A DNA stretch of 64,000 bases, from contig NZ_RYZK01000002.1 in the NCBI RefSeq assembly GCF_003990645.1, positions 62,001 to 126,000 on the forward strand, in the 5' to 3' direction. A model generated the notes under the pieces. That model saw nothing but the letters and a program-made list of their open reading frames with translations. It did no database searches and was not told where the DNA came from. A program made the position numbers and the translations under genes. The DNA is from Shimia sediminis (lineage in GTDB: Bacteria > Pseudomonadota > Alphaproteobacteria > Rhodobacterales > Rhodobacteraceae). The stretch's first letter is position 1. Each line of letters opens with the position of its first letter. This document shows, piece by piece, positions 43,722-52,648 of the stretch.

Positions 43722-43885
43722 ACCTTGAAAACCTCGTTTAGTACAGCAGAGACATATCCTGTCTATGCTGTCTCGCCCCTTGACGGAAAAGTATCGTCGG
43801 ATTTCCAGCCTTTGTAAATCACGATTGCCCTTTCACGTTTCAGCTTGAAAATTCTCTATTGTCTGCGCAGCATTAGCAAACCCCA

Positions 43886-45052
43886 GTGCGAACAGGTGGA
43901 TCGTTGCGCAAAATTGCTTTTTTTTCCCTTACGCCATCCCCACCAGCACCTCCTGCCAACCAAAAGACGCTGGAAGCGTTGAAGGCAGCGTATCCCGACT
44001 CTCAAATTGACGAGTTCTACATTCTGCCTCTTTTAAAAAATGCACCGCTGGCGATGCTCACTGCAGCCGGAGTTGCCGGAGTAACGTACGCCCCCGATTT
44101 GCTGAGAGGGCACAAGAAATTCAAGTACGCCGCCTTTCGAACACCTTGGGTTTTTGACTGGATCAAACAGCAAGCCGGAAAGCTGATTGACCCGGAGCAA
44201 TATGCCTTCACGTTTCAGATGCAGTCTCTGTTTGACGCCAGTGTGAAGGGAGTGCCGCACTTTATCTACACGGACCACACCCATCTGGAGAACCTTAACT
44301 TCGAAGACTTCGACCCTTCGGCGCTCTATAGCAAGGGCTGGATCGACTGTGAAAAAACTATCTACCAAAACGCGACAACAGTGTTCACACGCAGTTCCAA
44401 TGTGAGCGCCTCGCTTGAGGACCAATACCAATGCGGGGCGGACAAGATCCGATGTGTGTACGCAGGCAGCAATGCAGCGGCCCCGACCACGCCAATGCCT
44501 ACCCCTGACCGGTATAGTCAGAAGAACATTCTTTTCGCTGGCGTGGACTGGATTCGAAAAGGTGGACCAACCTTGCTGGCAGCGTTTCAAAAGATACTAC
44601 CGCGCCACCCTGATGCTAGCCTTACCATTGTTGGGTGTTCACCTGACATTGGGCAAACGCCGCAATGCAAAGTTGTTGGGCGTGTGCCCTTGGAGGAAAT
44701 GCCGAAATGGTACGAAGAGGCATCTGTCTTCTGCCTGCCTACCCGCGTCGAGCCCTTTGGCATCGTTTTCGTTGAGGCGATGTGGCAATCGCTGCCCATC
44801 CTCGCCACCCGCGTCGGCGCGGTTCCGGATATGGTCATAGACAGTCTTAACGGTTTTCTGATCCAGCCTGGCGATGTCGACGCGCTAGCCAACCGATTGG
44901 ACACGATTTTGAACGATCAAACAATGCGGGCGGACATGGGAAACGCCGGCAGACAGCTCGCCGAGGACCGCTATGACTGGTCTGCGGTTGCCAACAGGAT
45001 GCGCAAGCATATCCACGAACAACTAAATACTTGCGACGCTCAATCGAGTTGA
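43886..45052 (+). CDS. Glycosyltransferase family 4 (GT-B)
   Basis: Up to 388 residues from GTG 43886; TTG 43904 is equally likely because AGGTGGA precedes it by three bases. The C-terminal nucleotide-sugar domain is clear: ILFAGVDWIRKGGPTLLAAF, LTIVGCSP, and LPTRVEPFGIVFVEAMWQSLPILATRVGAVPDMV with the conserved glutamates. It is the last gene of the polysaccharide locus before the insertion sequence and is divergent from the flippase gene. Confidence 0.87.
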   Translation: MRTGGSLRKIAFFSLTPSPPAPPANQKTLEALKAAYPDSQIDEFYILPLLKNAPLAMLTAAGVAGVTYAPDLLRGHKKFKYAAFRTPWVFDWIKQQAGKLIDPEQYAFTFQMQSLFDASVKGVPHFIYTDHTHLENLNFEDFDPSALYSKGWIDCEKTIYQNATTVFTRSSNVSASLEDQYQCGADKIRCVYAGSNAAAPTTPMPTPDRYSQKNILFAGVDWIRKGGPTLLAAFQKILPRHPDASLTIVGCSPDIGQTPQCKVVGRVPLEEMPKWYEEASVFCLPTRVEPFGIVFVEAMWQSLPILATRVGAVPDMVIDSLNGFLIQPGDVDALANRLDTILNDQTMRADMGNAGRQLAEDRYDWSAVANRMRKHIHEQLNTCDAQSS

Positions 45053-45158
45053 TTTTTTTGAAAGGCACTGCCAGCCAACTCGAAACCTTCCCTAAATGGA
45101 CAAGATCACTGTCCCTATTTTTCGCAAAGACCGCACGGCTCGGTCAGTGCTGCAGTGC

Positions 45159-46185
45159 GGTTCACCATGAGTTTTGATCTGCCCTAAAGCATCCGACCTT
45201 TAACCTGAGACATACCCGGCAGCCTTGAAGTAGTTCCAGCATTCTTCTGGCTTATAGAGGTCGCAGATTTCTGTGAGAGCGTGCAACATGTCCGTGTAGG
45301 TTCGCACGCCGACCCTTCGCAGGTAAGCTTTCAGCTTCGAGAACGCCATCTCGATCGGGTTCAAGTCGGGGCTGTATGGCGGCAGGAACAAGACCCAACA
45401 CCCAGTTTCACGCATGGCTTTGGCGGCTGCGGCATTCTTGTGCGTGGCCAGGTTGTCCAGGATGACGACGGTGCCCGGTTCCAGTTCTGGTATCAGCACC
45501 TGTTCAATGTAAGCAGCAAAAGCTTCGCCATCCATCGCGCCCTTGATGACCCAAGGTGCAATCAGCGCGTCAGCGCCGAGGCCTGCGATAAAGGTCTGCG
45601 TTCCTCAAAACTCAAAGGGCGCACCCATCACCAGCCGCGCGCCCCGTTGTGACCACCCACGTTGGCGGGTCAGGTTCGTTTTGACAGAGGTTTCGTCAAT
45701 GAAGACAACACGTTCCGGCCGGGCTGCGACCGCTGGCAGGCGGTATCTGACCCAATCCTCGCGCTGCTTCCTTACCTTTGCACGGCGTCGCTCGGTCGCG
45801 ACCAGCGTCTTTTTTTATAAGTGAAGCCAAGCTTGCGCAGGACCCGGCCAATCGCATCCGGGTGCGCCTGAACTCCGGTCGCATCCGCCAGCGCACCTGC
45901 CAGTTCGGGCATGGTCATATCGCCGTCCTGATCAATCAATTCGATCAGAAATGAGCGATGCGGATCAAGCTTGCCCTTGCCGCGCGGGCGTCCCTGAGGC
46001 GCAGCTCTGGCCTGTCCCGTGCGCCGGATCGCAAGACCCCACCGCGCCCCGGTGGCAGGCGAGAGCTTCAGGCGCAACGCCGCGGCGCGCCCGCTCAACC
46101 CTCCTTCAACCAGTTCCTGAAACCGCGCTCGAAGCGCATACGGCATCGGTGCTGACATGATCCATCCTCCCAAACAGGGTGAATC
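45159..46185 (-). mobile_element. IS630-family insertion sequence, inactivated
   Basis: A ~1.0-kb element. Its ends share an imperfect inverted repeat: GGTTCACCATG at 45159-45169, and GATTCACCCTG on the complement at 46175-46185. The outermost bases and target TA duplication could not be fixed, so the borders are approximate. It encodes one frameshifted transposase (see the pseudogene entry). It sits at the junction of the polysaccharide locus and the peptide-importer operon. Confidence 0.65.
45200..46173 (-). pseudogene. IS630-family transposase, two frames with A7 slip site and a premature TGA
   Basis: Frame 1 (46173 to 45772; probable ATG at 46158 within it) gives the N-terminal helix-turn-helix part, ending FTYKKRRW. 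Frame 2 starts at the A7 run (45816-45810 read on the complement) after a -1 shift, giving KTLVATERRRAKVRKQREDW and the catalytic domain. That domain has DDE residues in FIDETSV, VVILDNLATHK and LNPIEMAFSK. A -1 programmed shift at such a run is usual for this family. However, frame 2 also has a TGA at 45607-45605 between GAPFEF and GTQTF, where a sense codon (probably TGG) is expected, so full-length transposase cannot be made without readthrough. Confidence 0.85.
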
Positions 46186-46597
46186 ACAAATCAGCGCTTA
46201 TGGGAATCCTTCGCGATTCAGGTTTTTAATCGGGCGCTTTAGCGGGAAAGAGGGTGTGTTGGCGAATGGAACCGCTCGCACAACGCCTCGTACGTCTCGA
46301 TCTCGACTTCTTTTTAGGCCTCTCGAAAGAAACCGACGAAAGTCCACCACCTATAGGGTAGAAAAATTATTATTGTATACCTCAACTAATTTTCATAGTG
46401 TCCTGCCTGCGCAACGTCAGGCTTTGGCGGAGCAGCACCTGCAAGCCTAAAACACATGCGACATTCACTGAGATGAGGCGTTCTTGTTCAAAAAAAAACA
46501 AGCGACCCAGAGTATCAAAGAAGCATTTCTGACGAGTTTTCGATCAGGAGAAACAAAAAACTGCTTGTGGAAAACACTTACTAACAGCGAGGAAACC
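46186..46597. promoter_or_regulatory. Intergenic region before the peptide-importer operon
   Basis: About 410 bases between the IS end and the binding-protein gene. It is AT-rich around 46360-46400 and 46480-46570 and presumably holds the operon promoter. CTTGTT (46482-46487) and AACAAG (46496-46501) could form a weak stem. An in-frame extension from 46484 into the downstream gene is not counted as coding. Confidence 0.4.
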
Positions 46598-48178
46598 ATG
46601 AAAAAAACATCAACAATCCTGGCGGTTGCGGCGCTTTTGTCGTCAACGGCCGTGGTCAACGCGGAAACCCTTAAATGGGCACGCGCGGGTGACGCTCTGA
46701 CATTGGATCCGCACTCACAAAACGAAGGTCCCAGCCACACCATGCGTCACCAGATGTATGAGCCGCTGATTATCCGCGACACCAGTGGGGCGTTCGTGCC
46801 AACGCTGGCAACAGACTGGGCCCCCAAGGCTGACAACCCCAACGTCTGGGTATTCAACCTGCGCCAGGGCGTTAAATTCCACGACGGAGCGGACTTCACC
46901 GCAGAAGACGTGGTGTTCAGCTTTGAACGTGCGAAACAGCCAAACTCGGATATGAAGGAACTGATCGGTTCTATCACCGCAGTGCGCGCAGTCGGCGACC
47001 ACACGGTTGAAATCGAAACCGACGGTCCAAACCCGATCCTGCCGTCGAACCTGACCAACCTTTTCATGATGGACAAGGGCTGGACCGAGGCGAACAACAC
47101 GGTCAACGTGCAGGATTTTGAAGGTGGCGAGATCACCTTCGCGACCACCAATGTGAACGGCACCGGCGCCTACAGGCTGGTCAGCCGCGAACCAGACGTG
47201 AAAACCGTCATGTCGCGCAACGAAGATTACTGGGGCCGCAACGATTTCCCGATGGAAGTTAGCGAAATCGTTTATACACCAATCCAGAACGCCGCGACCC
47301 GCGTTGCTGCACTTCTGTCGGGTGAGATCAACTTCCTCCAGGATATGCCGGTACAGGATTTGGCCCGCGTGGACAGCGCCGATGGCCTGGTGGTCAAACA
47401 GGCCCCGCAAAACCGCGTGATCTTCTTTGGCATGAACCAGGGCGCGGATGACCTTGAGGCTGATAACGTCGAAGGCAAGAACCCGCTGGCAGACGTGCGC
47501 GTGCGCAAGGCGATGTCCATGGCCATCAACCGCGACGCCATTCGTCAGGTCGTGATGCGTGGCCAGTCCCAGCCCGCGGGCATGATCGCTCCGCCTTTCG
47601 TGAACGGCTGGACCGCCGCGATGGACGGTGAAAGCTCCACCGACATGGAAGGCGCCAAGGCGCTGATGGCCGAAGCCGGTTACGGCGACGGTTTCTCGAT
47701 CCGTCTGGATTGCCCGAATGACCGCTACATCAATGACGAAGCGATCTGTCAGGCCGCCGTTGGCATGCTGGGTCAGATCGGCATCACAGTGAACCTGGAT
47801 GCCATTCCAAAGGCTCAGCACTTCCCCAAGATCACCGACAGCAAGACTGACTTCTACATGCTGGGTTGGGGTGTTCCGACGTACGATTCGGAGTACATTT
47901 TCAACTTCCTCGTGCACGGTCGTGAAAGCGACATCGGAACTTGGAACGGAACCGGCTTTAACAATGCCGACATCAACGCCAAGATCAAATCGCTGGCCTC
48001 CAACACCGATCTGGACGCCCGTAACGCGGATATCGCCGCCATCTGGCGCGTAGTTCAGGACGAACAACTCTACATCCCGATTCACCACCAGGTGTTGAAC
48101 TGGGGCATGAGCGAAGGCGTTGGTATCGAGGTTGATCCCGAAGATCAGCCGCGCGTCAAATACTTCACTATGAACTAA
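46598..48178 (+). CDS. Peptide/opine-type ABC substrate-binding protein (SBP family 5)
   Basis: 526 residues from ATG 46598 (GCGAGGAAACC upstream); the open frame extends to 46484 but without a signal-peptide-compatible start. The signal peptide is MKKTSTILAVAALLSSTAVVNAE. The mature start LKWARAGDALTLDPHSQNEG and the LRQGVKFHDGADFTAEDVVFS motif are diagnostic of DppA/OppA-class receptors. It captures dipeptides or similar small solutes in the periplasm for the permeases that follow. The 8-bp hairpin at 48187 separates it from the permease genes. Confidence 0.93.
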   Translation: MKKTSTILAVAALLSSTAVVNAETLKWARAGDALTLDPHSQNEGPSHTMRHQMYEPLIIRDTSGAFVPTLATDWAPKADNPNVWVFNLRQGVKFHDGADFTAEDVVFSFERAKQPNSDMKELIGSITAVRAVGDHTVEIETDGPNPILPSNLTNLFMMDKGWTEANNTVNVQDFEGGEITFATTNVNGTGAYRLVSREPDVKTVMSRNEDYWGRNDFPMEVSEIVYTPIQNAATRVAALLSGEINFLQDMPVQDLARVDSADGLVVKQAPQNRVIFFGMNQGADDLEADNVEGKNPLADVRVRKAMSMAINRDAIRQVVMRGQSQPAGMIAPPFVNGWTAAMDGESSTDMEGAKALMAEAGYGDGFSIRLDCPNDRYINDEAICQAAVGMLGQIGITVNLDAIPKAQHFPKITDSKTDFYMLGWGVPTYDSEYIFNFLVHGRESDIGTWNGTGFNNADINAKIKSLASNTDLDARNADIAAIWRVVQDEQLYIPIHHQVLNWGMSEGVGIEVDPEDQPRVKYFTMN

Positions 48179-48186
48179 ACCAATCT

Positions 48187-48213
48187 GGGCCGCCTGTCTG
48201 TTGCCGGCGGCCC
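48187..48213 (+). terminator. Stem-loop after binding-protein gene
   Basis: GGGCCGCC (48187-48194) pairs with GGCGGCCC (48206-48213) around an 11-base loop, followed by ATTCTTT. It lies between the binding-protein stop and the first permease. It is probably a partial terminator or 3' stabiliser that sets the receptor-to-permease ratio, like the hairpin at 15564 in the other importer. Confidence 0.7.
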
Positions 48214-48319
48214 ATTCTTTGCAGGGTGGGGTTATGCCTCCGCCTGTGCAGGCATCCCTTCCGCGACCCGATAAATTGCCACGCGCCTCCGCGCCCATTG
48301 GTATAAGAAAGCCTCTGCG

Positions 48320-49291
48320 ATGTTGCCATTCATCCTCAAACGCGTGTTTCAGTCATTTCTGGTTCTGGTCGTTACCGGCGCCATTGCGTTTTCGATGTTC
48401 ACTTTCGTTGGTGATCCGATTGACAACATGCTCGGTCAGGAACGCACGATGGAAGACGTTGAGCGTCTGCGCACGCAGTTGGGCCTCGATAGACCGGTTC
48501 CCGTACAGTATTTCAAATTCCTCAACGAAGCGGTCAGAGGCAATTTCGGCGTCAGCTACCGTCAGGGCCGCGAAGTCTCCGAGATCATCATGGAACGCGC
48601 TCCAGCCACGCTTGAACTCGCCGCTCTGTCGGCGATCTTTGCCGTGGTCATGGGCATTGCGCTCGGAGTGTTTACCGCCATTCGCCGCGACGGGTTTGCA
48701 GCCAATTTCATCATGTCCGCCTCGCTGATTGGGGTGTCCCTGCCTACTTTTTTGATCGGCATTCTACTGATCTATCTGTTTTCAGTCGAGCTTGGCTGGT
48801 TGCCCAGCTTTGGCCGCGGCGAGGTCACCAAGATCGGCGGCTGGACCACGGGTTTTCTAACCGAATCCGGCCTCAAAGCTCTGATCTTGCCAGCGATCAC
48901 GCTGGGGCTGTATCAAATGACCCTCATCATGCGGCTGGTACGCTCTGAGATGCTCGAAGTTCTGCGTCAGGACTATATCCGTTTTGCCCGTGCACGGGGC
49001 CTGAGCAACCGGGTTATCAATTACCGCCATGCGCTGAAAAACACCATGGTGCCGGTCATCACCGTGATCGGCCTACAGTTGGGGGCCATCATCGCCTTTG
49101 CGATTATCACCGAAACTGTTTTCCAGTGGCCCGGCCTCGGGCTTTTGTTCATCAACGCAATCCAGTTCGTCGATATCCCGGTCATGGCCGCATACCTGAT
49201 GATGATTTCGGTGATGTTCGTCGTCATCAACCTGCTGGTTGATATCCTCTATGCCTTCATCGATCCACGTTTAAGGGTGAGTGCCAAGTGA
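48320..49291 (+). CDS. DppB-like ABC transporter permease
   Basis: 323 residues, six membrane segments. The first (about 9-30) is followed by a large periplasmic loop (GDPIDNMLGQERTMEDVERLRTQLG-type; key text DNMLGQE), as in DppB/OppB. The EAA-like loop reads QDYIRFARARGLSNRVINYRH. The GTG start of the next permease gene overlaps its stop (GTGA), so the two are coupled. It forms half of the inner-membrane channel of the importer. Confidence 0.92.
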   Translation: MLPFILKRVFQSFLVLVVTGAIAFSMFTFVGDPIDNMLGQERTMEDVERLRTQLGLDRPVPVQYFKFLNEAVRGNFGVSYRQGREVSEIIMERAPATLELAALSAIFAVVMGIALGVFTAIRRDGFAANFIMSASLIGVSLPTFLIGILLIYLFSVELGWLPSFGRGEVTKIGGWTTGFLTESGLKALILPAITLGLYQMTLIMRLVRSEMLEVLRQDYIRFARARGLSNRVINYRHALKNTMVPVITVIGLQLGAIIAFAIITETVFQWPGLGLLFINAIQFVDIPVMAAYLMMISVMFVVINLLVDILYAFIDPRLRVSAK

Positions 49292-50250
49292 CCGATCAAC
49301 CCCTCTCAGCGCAAAGCGAACCGCAATCCGTGACCCCGTCCAGACTACGTCGCGCACTGGACAGCGATCTCTATTACGCCTTTAAGCGTTCGCCTGTCGC
49401 GATGGTGTCGGCCGCCGTGGCACTTCTCTTGATCCTGTCAGCCGTATTCGCGCCTCTGATTGCGACAACCAACCCGTTCGATCCTACGTCGCTGAACCTG
49501 ATGAACGGGTTCACACCGCCGATGGCCCAGAATGCCTTTACTGGCGAGACCTTCCTGATGGGCACCGACGATCAGGGACGGGATGTGTTTTCCACCATCC
49601 TTTACGGCATGCGGATTTCGCTGTTCGTGGGCTTTGCAGCCGTGCTGTTCGCGGTGGTGCTGGGCATTTTTCTCGGTCTTTTGGCCGGATACTTCGGAGG
49701 CTGGATCGACAGTTTCATCATGCGCACCGCCGACGTGCAGCTGACCTTTCCCTCCATCCTTGTTGCGATGCTGATCTTTGGTATTGCCAAGGGCATCACT
49801 CCGATCGAACACCGGGACCAAATGGCGATATGGGTACTGATCCTTGCTATTGGCCTGAGTGACTGGGTGCAGTTTGCCCGCGTTGTACGCGGCGCGACAT
49901 TGGTGGAAAAGAACAAGGACTATGTGTCAGCGGCCCGGCTGATCGGGCGGCGCCCTTCGGCCATTATGGTGCGCCACATTCTGCCCAATATCCTGTCGCC
50001 TGTGCTGGTGATTGCCACCATTTCACTGGCGCTGGCGATCATCGCCGAAGCCACGCTCAGTTTCCTCGGCGTGGGTGCGCCGCCGACGCAGCCCTCTTTG
50101 GGTACCCTGATCCGTATCGGCCAAGGCTACCTGTTTTCCGGCGAATGGTGGATCCTGTTCTTCCCGGCCTGCACCCTGCTGGCCCTAGCACTGAGTGTGA
50201 ACATGCTGGGTGACTGGCTGCGTGATGTATTGAACCCGAGGCTGAAATGA
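49288..50250 (+). CDS. DppC-like ABC transporter permease
   Basis: 320 residues from GTG 49288, overlapping the previous stop. An N-terminal cytoplasmic stretch of ~40 residues precedes the first helix (AMVSAAVALLLILSAVFAPL). The DppC/OppC hallmark FLMGTDDQGRDVFSTILYGMR is present as a loop of that type (key text GTDDQGRD). Five further helices follow, and the loop KDYVSAARLIGRRPSAIMVRH contacts the ATPase. It pairs with the DppB-like protein. The ATG of the ATPase gene overlaps its stop by four bases. Confidence 0.92.
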   Translation: MTDQPLSAQSEPQSVTPSRLRRALDSDLYYAFKRSPVAMVSAAVALLLILSAVFAPLIATTNPFDPTSLNLMNGFTPPMAQNAFTGETFLMGTDDQGRDVFSTILYGMRISLFVGFAAVLFAVVLGIFLGLLAGYFGGWIDSFIMRTADVQLTFPSILVAMLIFGIAKGITPIEHRDQMAIWVLILAIGLSDWVQFARVVRGATLVEKNKDYVSAARLIGRRPSAIMVRHILPNILSPVLVIATISLALAIIAEATLSFLGVGAPPTQPSLGTLIRIGQGYLFSGEWWILFFPACTLLALALSVNMLGDWLRDVLNPRLK

Positions 50251-51938
50251 CCGAACCCGTATTGTCCATTCGTAACCTGACGGTCGAAATCCCCACCCGC
50301 CACGGGCTGTTCAAACCCGTGCAGAATGTCAGTTATGACATCCACCCCGGCGAAATTCGCGGTGTTGTCGGCGAAAGTGGCGCGGGCAAGTCGATGACCG
50401 GCAATGCCGTTATCGGCCTATTGGATGATCCCGCGCGCATCGCATCCGGGGAGATATGGCTCAAGGGACGCCGCATCGACAACCTCGGCGCCGAGGAAAA
50501 GCGCGCCATTCGCGGCCGCGAGATCGGAATGATCTTTCAAGATCCCCTGACCTCGCTGAACCCGTTGTTCACCATTGGCGAGCAGTTGGTCGAAACCATT
50601 CAGCTGCACCTCAAGGTCTCTGCCGCTGAGGCAAAGGAACGCGCGCTCGCCCTGCTGGACCGGGTATCCATCCCGGACCCAAAGACGAGGTTCGACCAGT
50701 ATCCGCACCAGTTCTCGGGCGGCATGCGCCAGCGAGTTGTGATCGCGCTTGCCCTATGTTCCGAACCCTCGGTCATTGTCGCTGATGAGCCGACGACAGC
50801 ATTGGACGTCTCCATTCAGGCGCAGGTATTGGACCTGATCAAGGAGCTGGCCTCGGAAACGCAAGTTGGGGTAATCCTTGTTACCCATGACATGGGTGTG
50901 ATCGCCGACACCACCGAGCAGGTCACCGTCATGTATTCGGGTGAGGTTGTCGAGAGCGGGCCGACCGACAAGGTCCTCAGCGCCCCGGAACATGAATATA
51001 CCAAGTCGCTGATCTCTGCCGTGCCGCGCCCGCAGGTGAAACTGCATCGTTTCCCGCAGGTCAGCTATGGCGGCCGTGAAACCACGTTCAAGATCGAAGA
51101 CCTCGCCCGCAACTGGCACAAACCAGAGCCGTCCAAATCCGGCAAGCTGGTTGAGGTCAAAGGCATCACCAAGAAGTTTCTCGAAAAATCCGCCATTCTG
51201 CCATCGCAGCGCACCTACTTCACCGCCGTTGATGACGTGTCATTCGACATCAAGGACGGTGAGGTTTTTGGCCTGGTCGGGGAAAGCGGATCGGGCAAAT
51301 CCACCGTCGCGCGCATGATCGGCACGCTTTTGCCGGTTGACGGTGGCCAAATCCATTTTGATGGCGATGACGTCACCGAGATGTCGAAGGTTGAAATGGC
51401 GAACTATCGAAAACAGATCCAGATGATTTTTCAGGATCCATTCTCGAGCCTGAACCCGCGCATGAAAGTGGAAAGCATCGTGGCCGAGCCTCTGATGCAC
51501 CACAAAATCTTGCCGCCGGATCAGATCAGCGGGCGGGTGCATGAATTGCTGGATCGTGTCGGCCTGACCCGCGCCGCAGCAGCCAAGTATCCGCATGAGT
51601 TCTCCGGTGGGCAACGGCAGCGAATCTCGATTGCCCGCGCCTTGGCGACTCAGCCACGTTTCCTGATCTGCGATGAACCCACCAGTGCCTTGGACGTGTC
51701 CATTCAGGCGCAAATCCTCAATATTCTTAAGGATTTGCAGGAACATCTTGGCCTTACCATGTTGTTCATCAGCCATGACCTTCCAGTTGTGCGTCAGATG
51801 TGTGACCGCGTTGGCGTGATGAAGCAAGGACAGTTGATTGAGGTACAGGACACTGAAACTCTCTTTGCCAATCCAGAGCAGGACTATACGGCGCAGTTGC
51901 TCGATCTAATGCCTCGACTGGCGCAGTTGTCGAGCTGA
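50247..51938 (+). CDS. Fused DppD-DppF-type ABC ATPase
   Basis: 563 residues holding two complete nucleotide-binding domains. Domain 1 has Walker A GESGAGKSM near 38, signature FSGGMRQRVVIAL near 155 and Walker B VIVADEPTTALD. Domain 2 has GESGSGKST near 350, FSGGQRQRISIARAL near 452 and LICDEPTSALD. Each is followed by the family's oligopeptide-transport C-terminal extension. All catalytic motifs are intact. One polypeptide thus replaces the usual DppD and DppF pair and powers the permeases encoded just upstream. Confidence 0.93.
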   Translation: MTEPVLSIRNLTVEIPTRHGLFKPVQNVSYDIHPGEIRGVVGESGAGKSMTGNAVIGLLDDPARIASGEIWLKGRRIDNLGAEEKRAIRGREIGMIFQDPLTSLNPLFTIGEQLVETIQLHLKVSAAEAKERALALLDRVSIPDPKTRFDQYPHQFSGGMRQRVVIALALCSEPSVIVADEPTTALDVSIQAQVLDLIKELASETQVGVILVTHDMGVIADTTEQVTVMYSGEVVESGPTDKVLSAPEHEYTKSLISAVPRPQVKLHRFPQVSYGGRETTFKIEDLARNWHKPEPSKSGKLVEVKGITKKFLEKSAILPSQRTYFTAVDDVSFDIKDGEVFGLVGESGSGKSTVARMIGTLLPVDGGQIHFDGDDVTEMSKVEMANYRKQIQMIFQDPFSSLNPRMKVESIVAEPLMHHKILPPDQISGRVHELLDRVGLTRAAAAKYPHEFSGGQRQRISIARALATQPRFLICDEPTSALDVSIQAQILNILKDLQEHLGLTMLFISHDLPVVRQMCDRVGVMKQGQLIEVQDTETLFANPEQDYTAQLLDLMPRLAQLSS

Positions 51939-52010
51939 CGGAATGCATCGCATTGTTATACCCCCGACCGCCTGCGTGGGCCATTACTCTGGAAATCGGA
52001 GAAGAGTTGC

Positions 52011-52613
52011 ATGTTAGCATCTGATCAGATCGAACCGGCCAAGCTGGGCAATTTGATCCGCAATTGCCGCCAGAAGCGTAAGCTGACGCTCAAAGAGCTC
52101 TGCAACCAGGCGGGGGTATCTGTCGGCTACCTGTCGCAGGTCGAGCGGGGCAATGCGACGCCCTCACTTGGCACCTTGGCACAGATTGCACGCGCGCTTG
52201 ACCTCGGGCTTGATTACTTTGTTACCCGCCCCCGGCCAGGGGATGCGGTTTCCTACGCTGACCATCGGCGCAAGTTCTCGATTTCGGACTCTGGTGTAAC
52301 CTATGAGGCGCTTAGTACCGAGTTTCCTGGTTACGAGCTGTCCGCCTTCATCATGAACTGCCCTCCGGGATTTCAGTCCGAGACCTTTCAACACGAGGGT
52401 GAAGAGTTCATCTACATCCTCAGCGGCTCTATCGAACAAAGCCTGGATGGCGAAACCTTTACCCTGCGCGAAGGCGACAGTCTGCATTACAACGGAATGA
52501 CGCCTCATGCGTGGAAAACCTTGGGAGATGCCCCTGCCCGCATGCTGTGGACGGGCACCTTGGTTGTTCTGCAAGGTGGACAGAAAAGTCGCCTGCCCGG
52601 CCATCGGGATTGA
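52011..52613 (+). CDS. XRE-family regulator with C-terminal cupin domain
   Basis: 200 residues. The helix-turn-helix (about 15-70) reads LIRNCRQKRKLTLKELCNQAG, VSVGYLSQVERGNATPSLGTLAQIARAL as separate helices. The C-terminal cupin (about 110-195) has FQHEGEEFIYILSGSIEQ and DSLHYNGMTPHAWKTLG and may sense a small ligand. Such proteins commonly repress uptake or catabolic genes nearby. It sits between the peptide importer and the M24 peptidase. AATGC-ATC-GCATT (51942-51954), a small palindrome upstream, is a candidate self-operator. Confidence 0.88.
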   Translation: MLASDQIEPAKLGNLIRNCRQKRKLTLKELCNQAGVSVGYLSQVERGNATPSLGTLAQIARALDLGLDYFVTRPRPGDAVSYADHRRKFSISDSGVTYEALSTEFPGYELSAFIMNCPPGFQSETFQHEGEEFIYILSGSIEQSLDGETFTLREGDSLHYNGMTPHAWKTLGDAPARMLWTGTLVVLQGGQKSRLPGHRD

Positions 52614-52648
52614 CCCCATCAAATACTGCGCCACTCTGGAGAAGTTCC

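Noticed and set aside
46715-48298. 527-codon open frame on the - strand
   Set aside because: It is the exact antisense of the binding-protein gene, which has a signal peptide and family motifs. The antisense frame is His/Val-rich low-similarity text.
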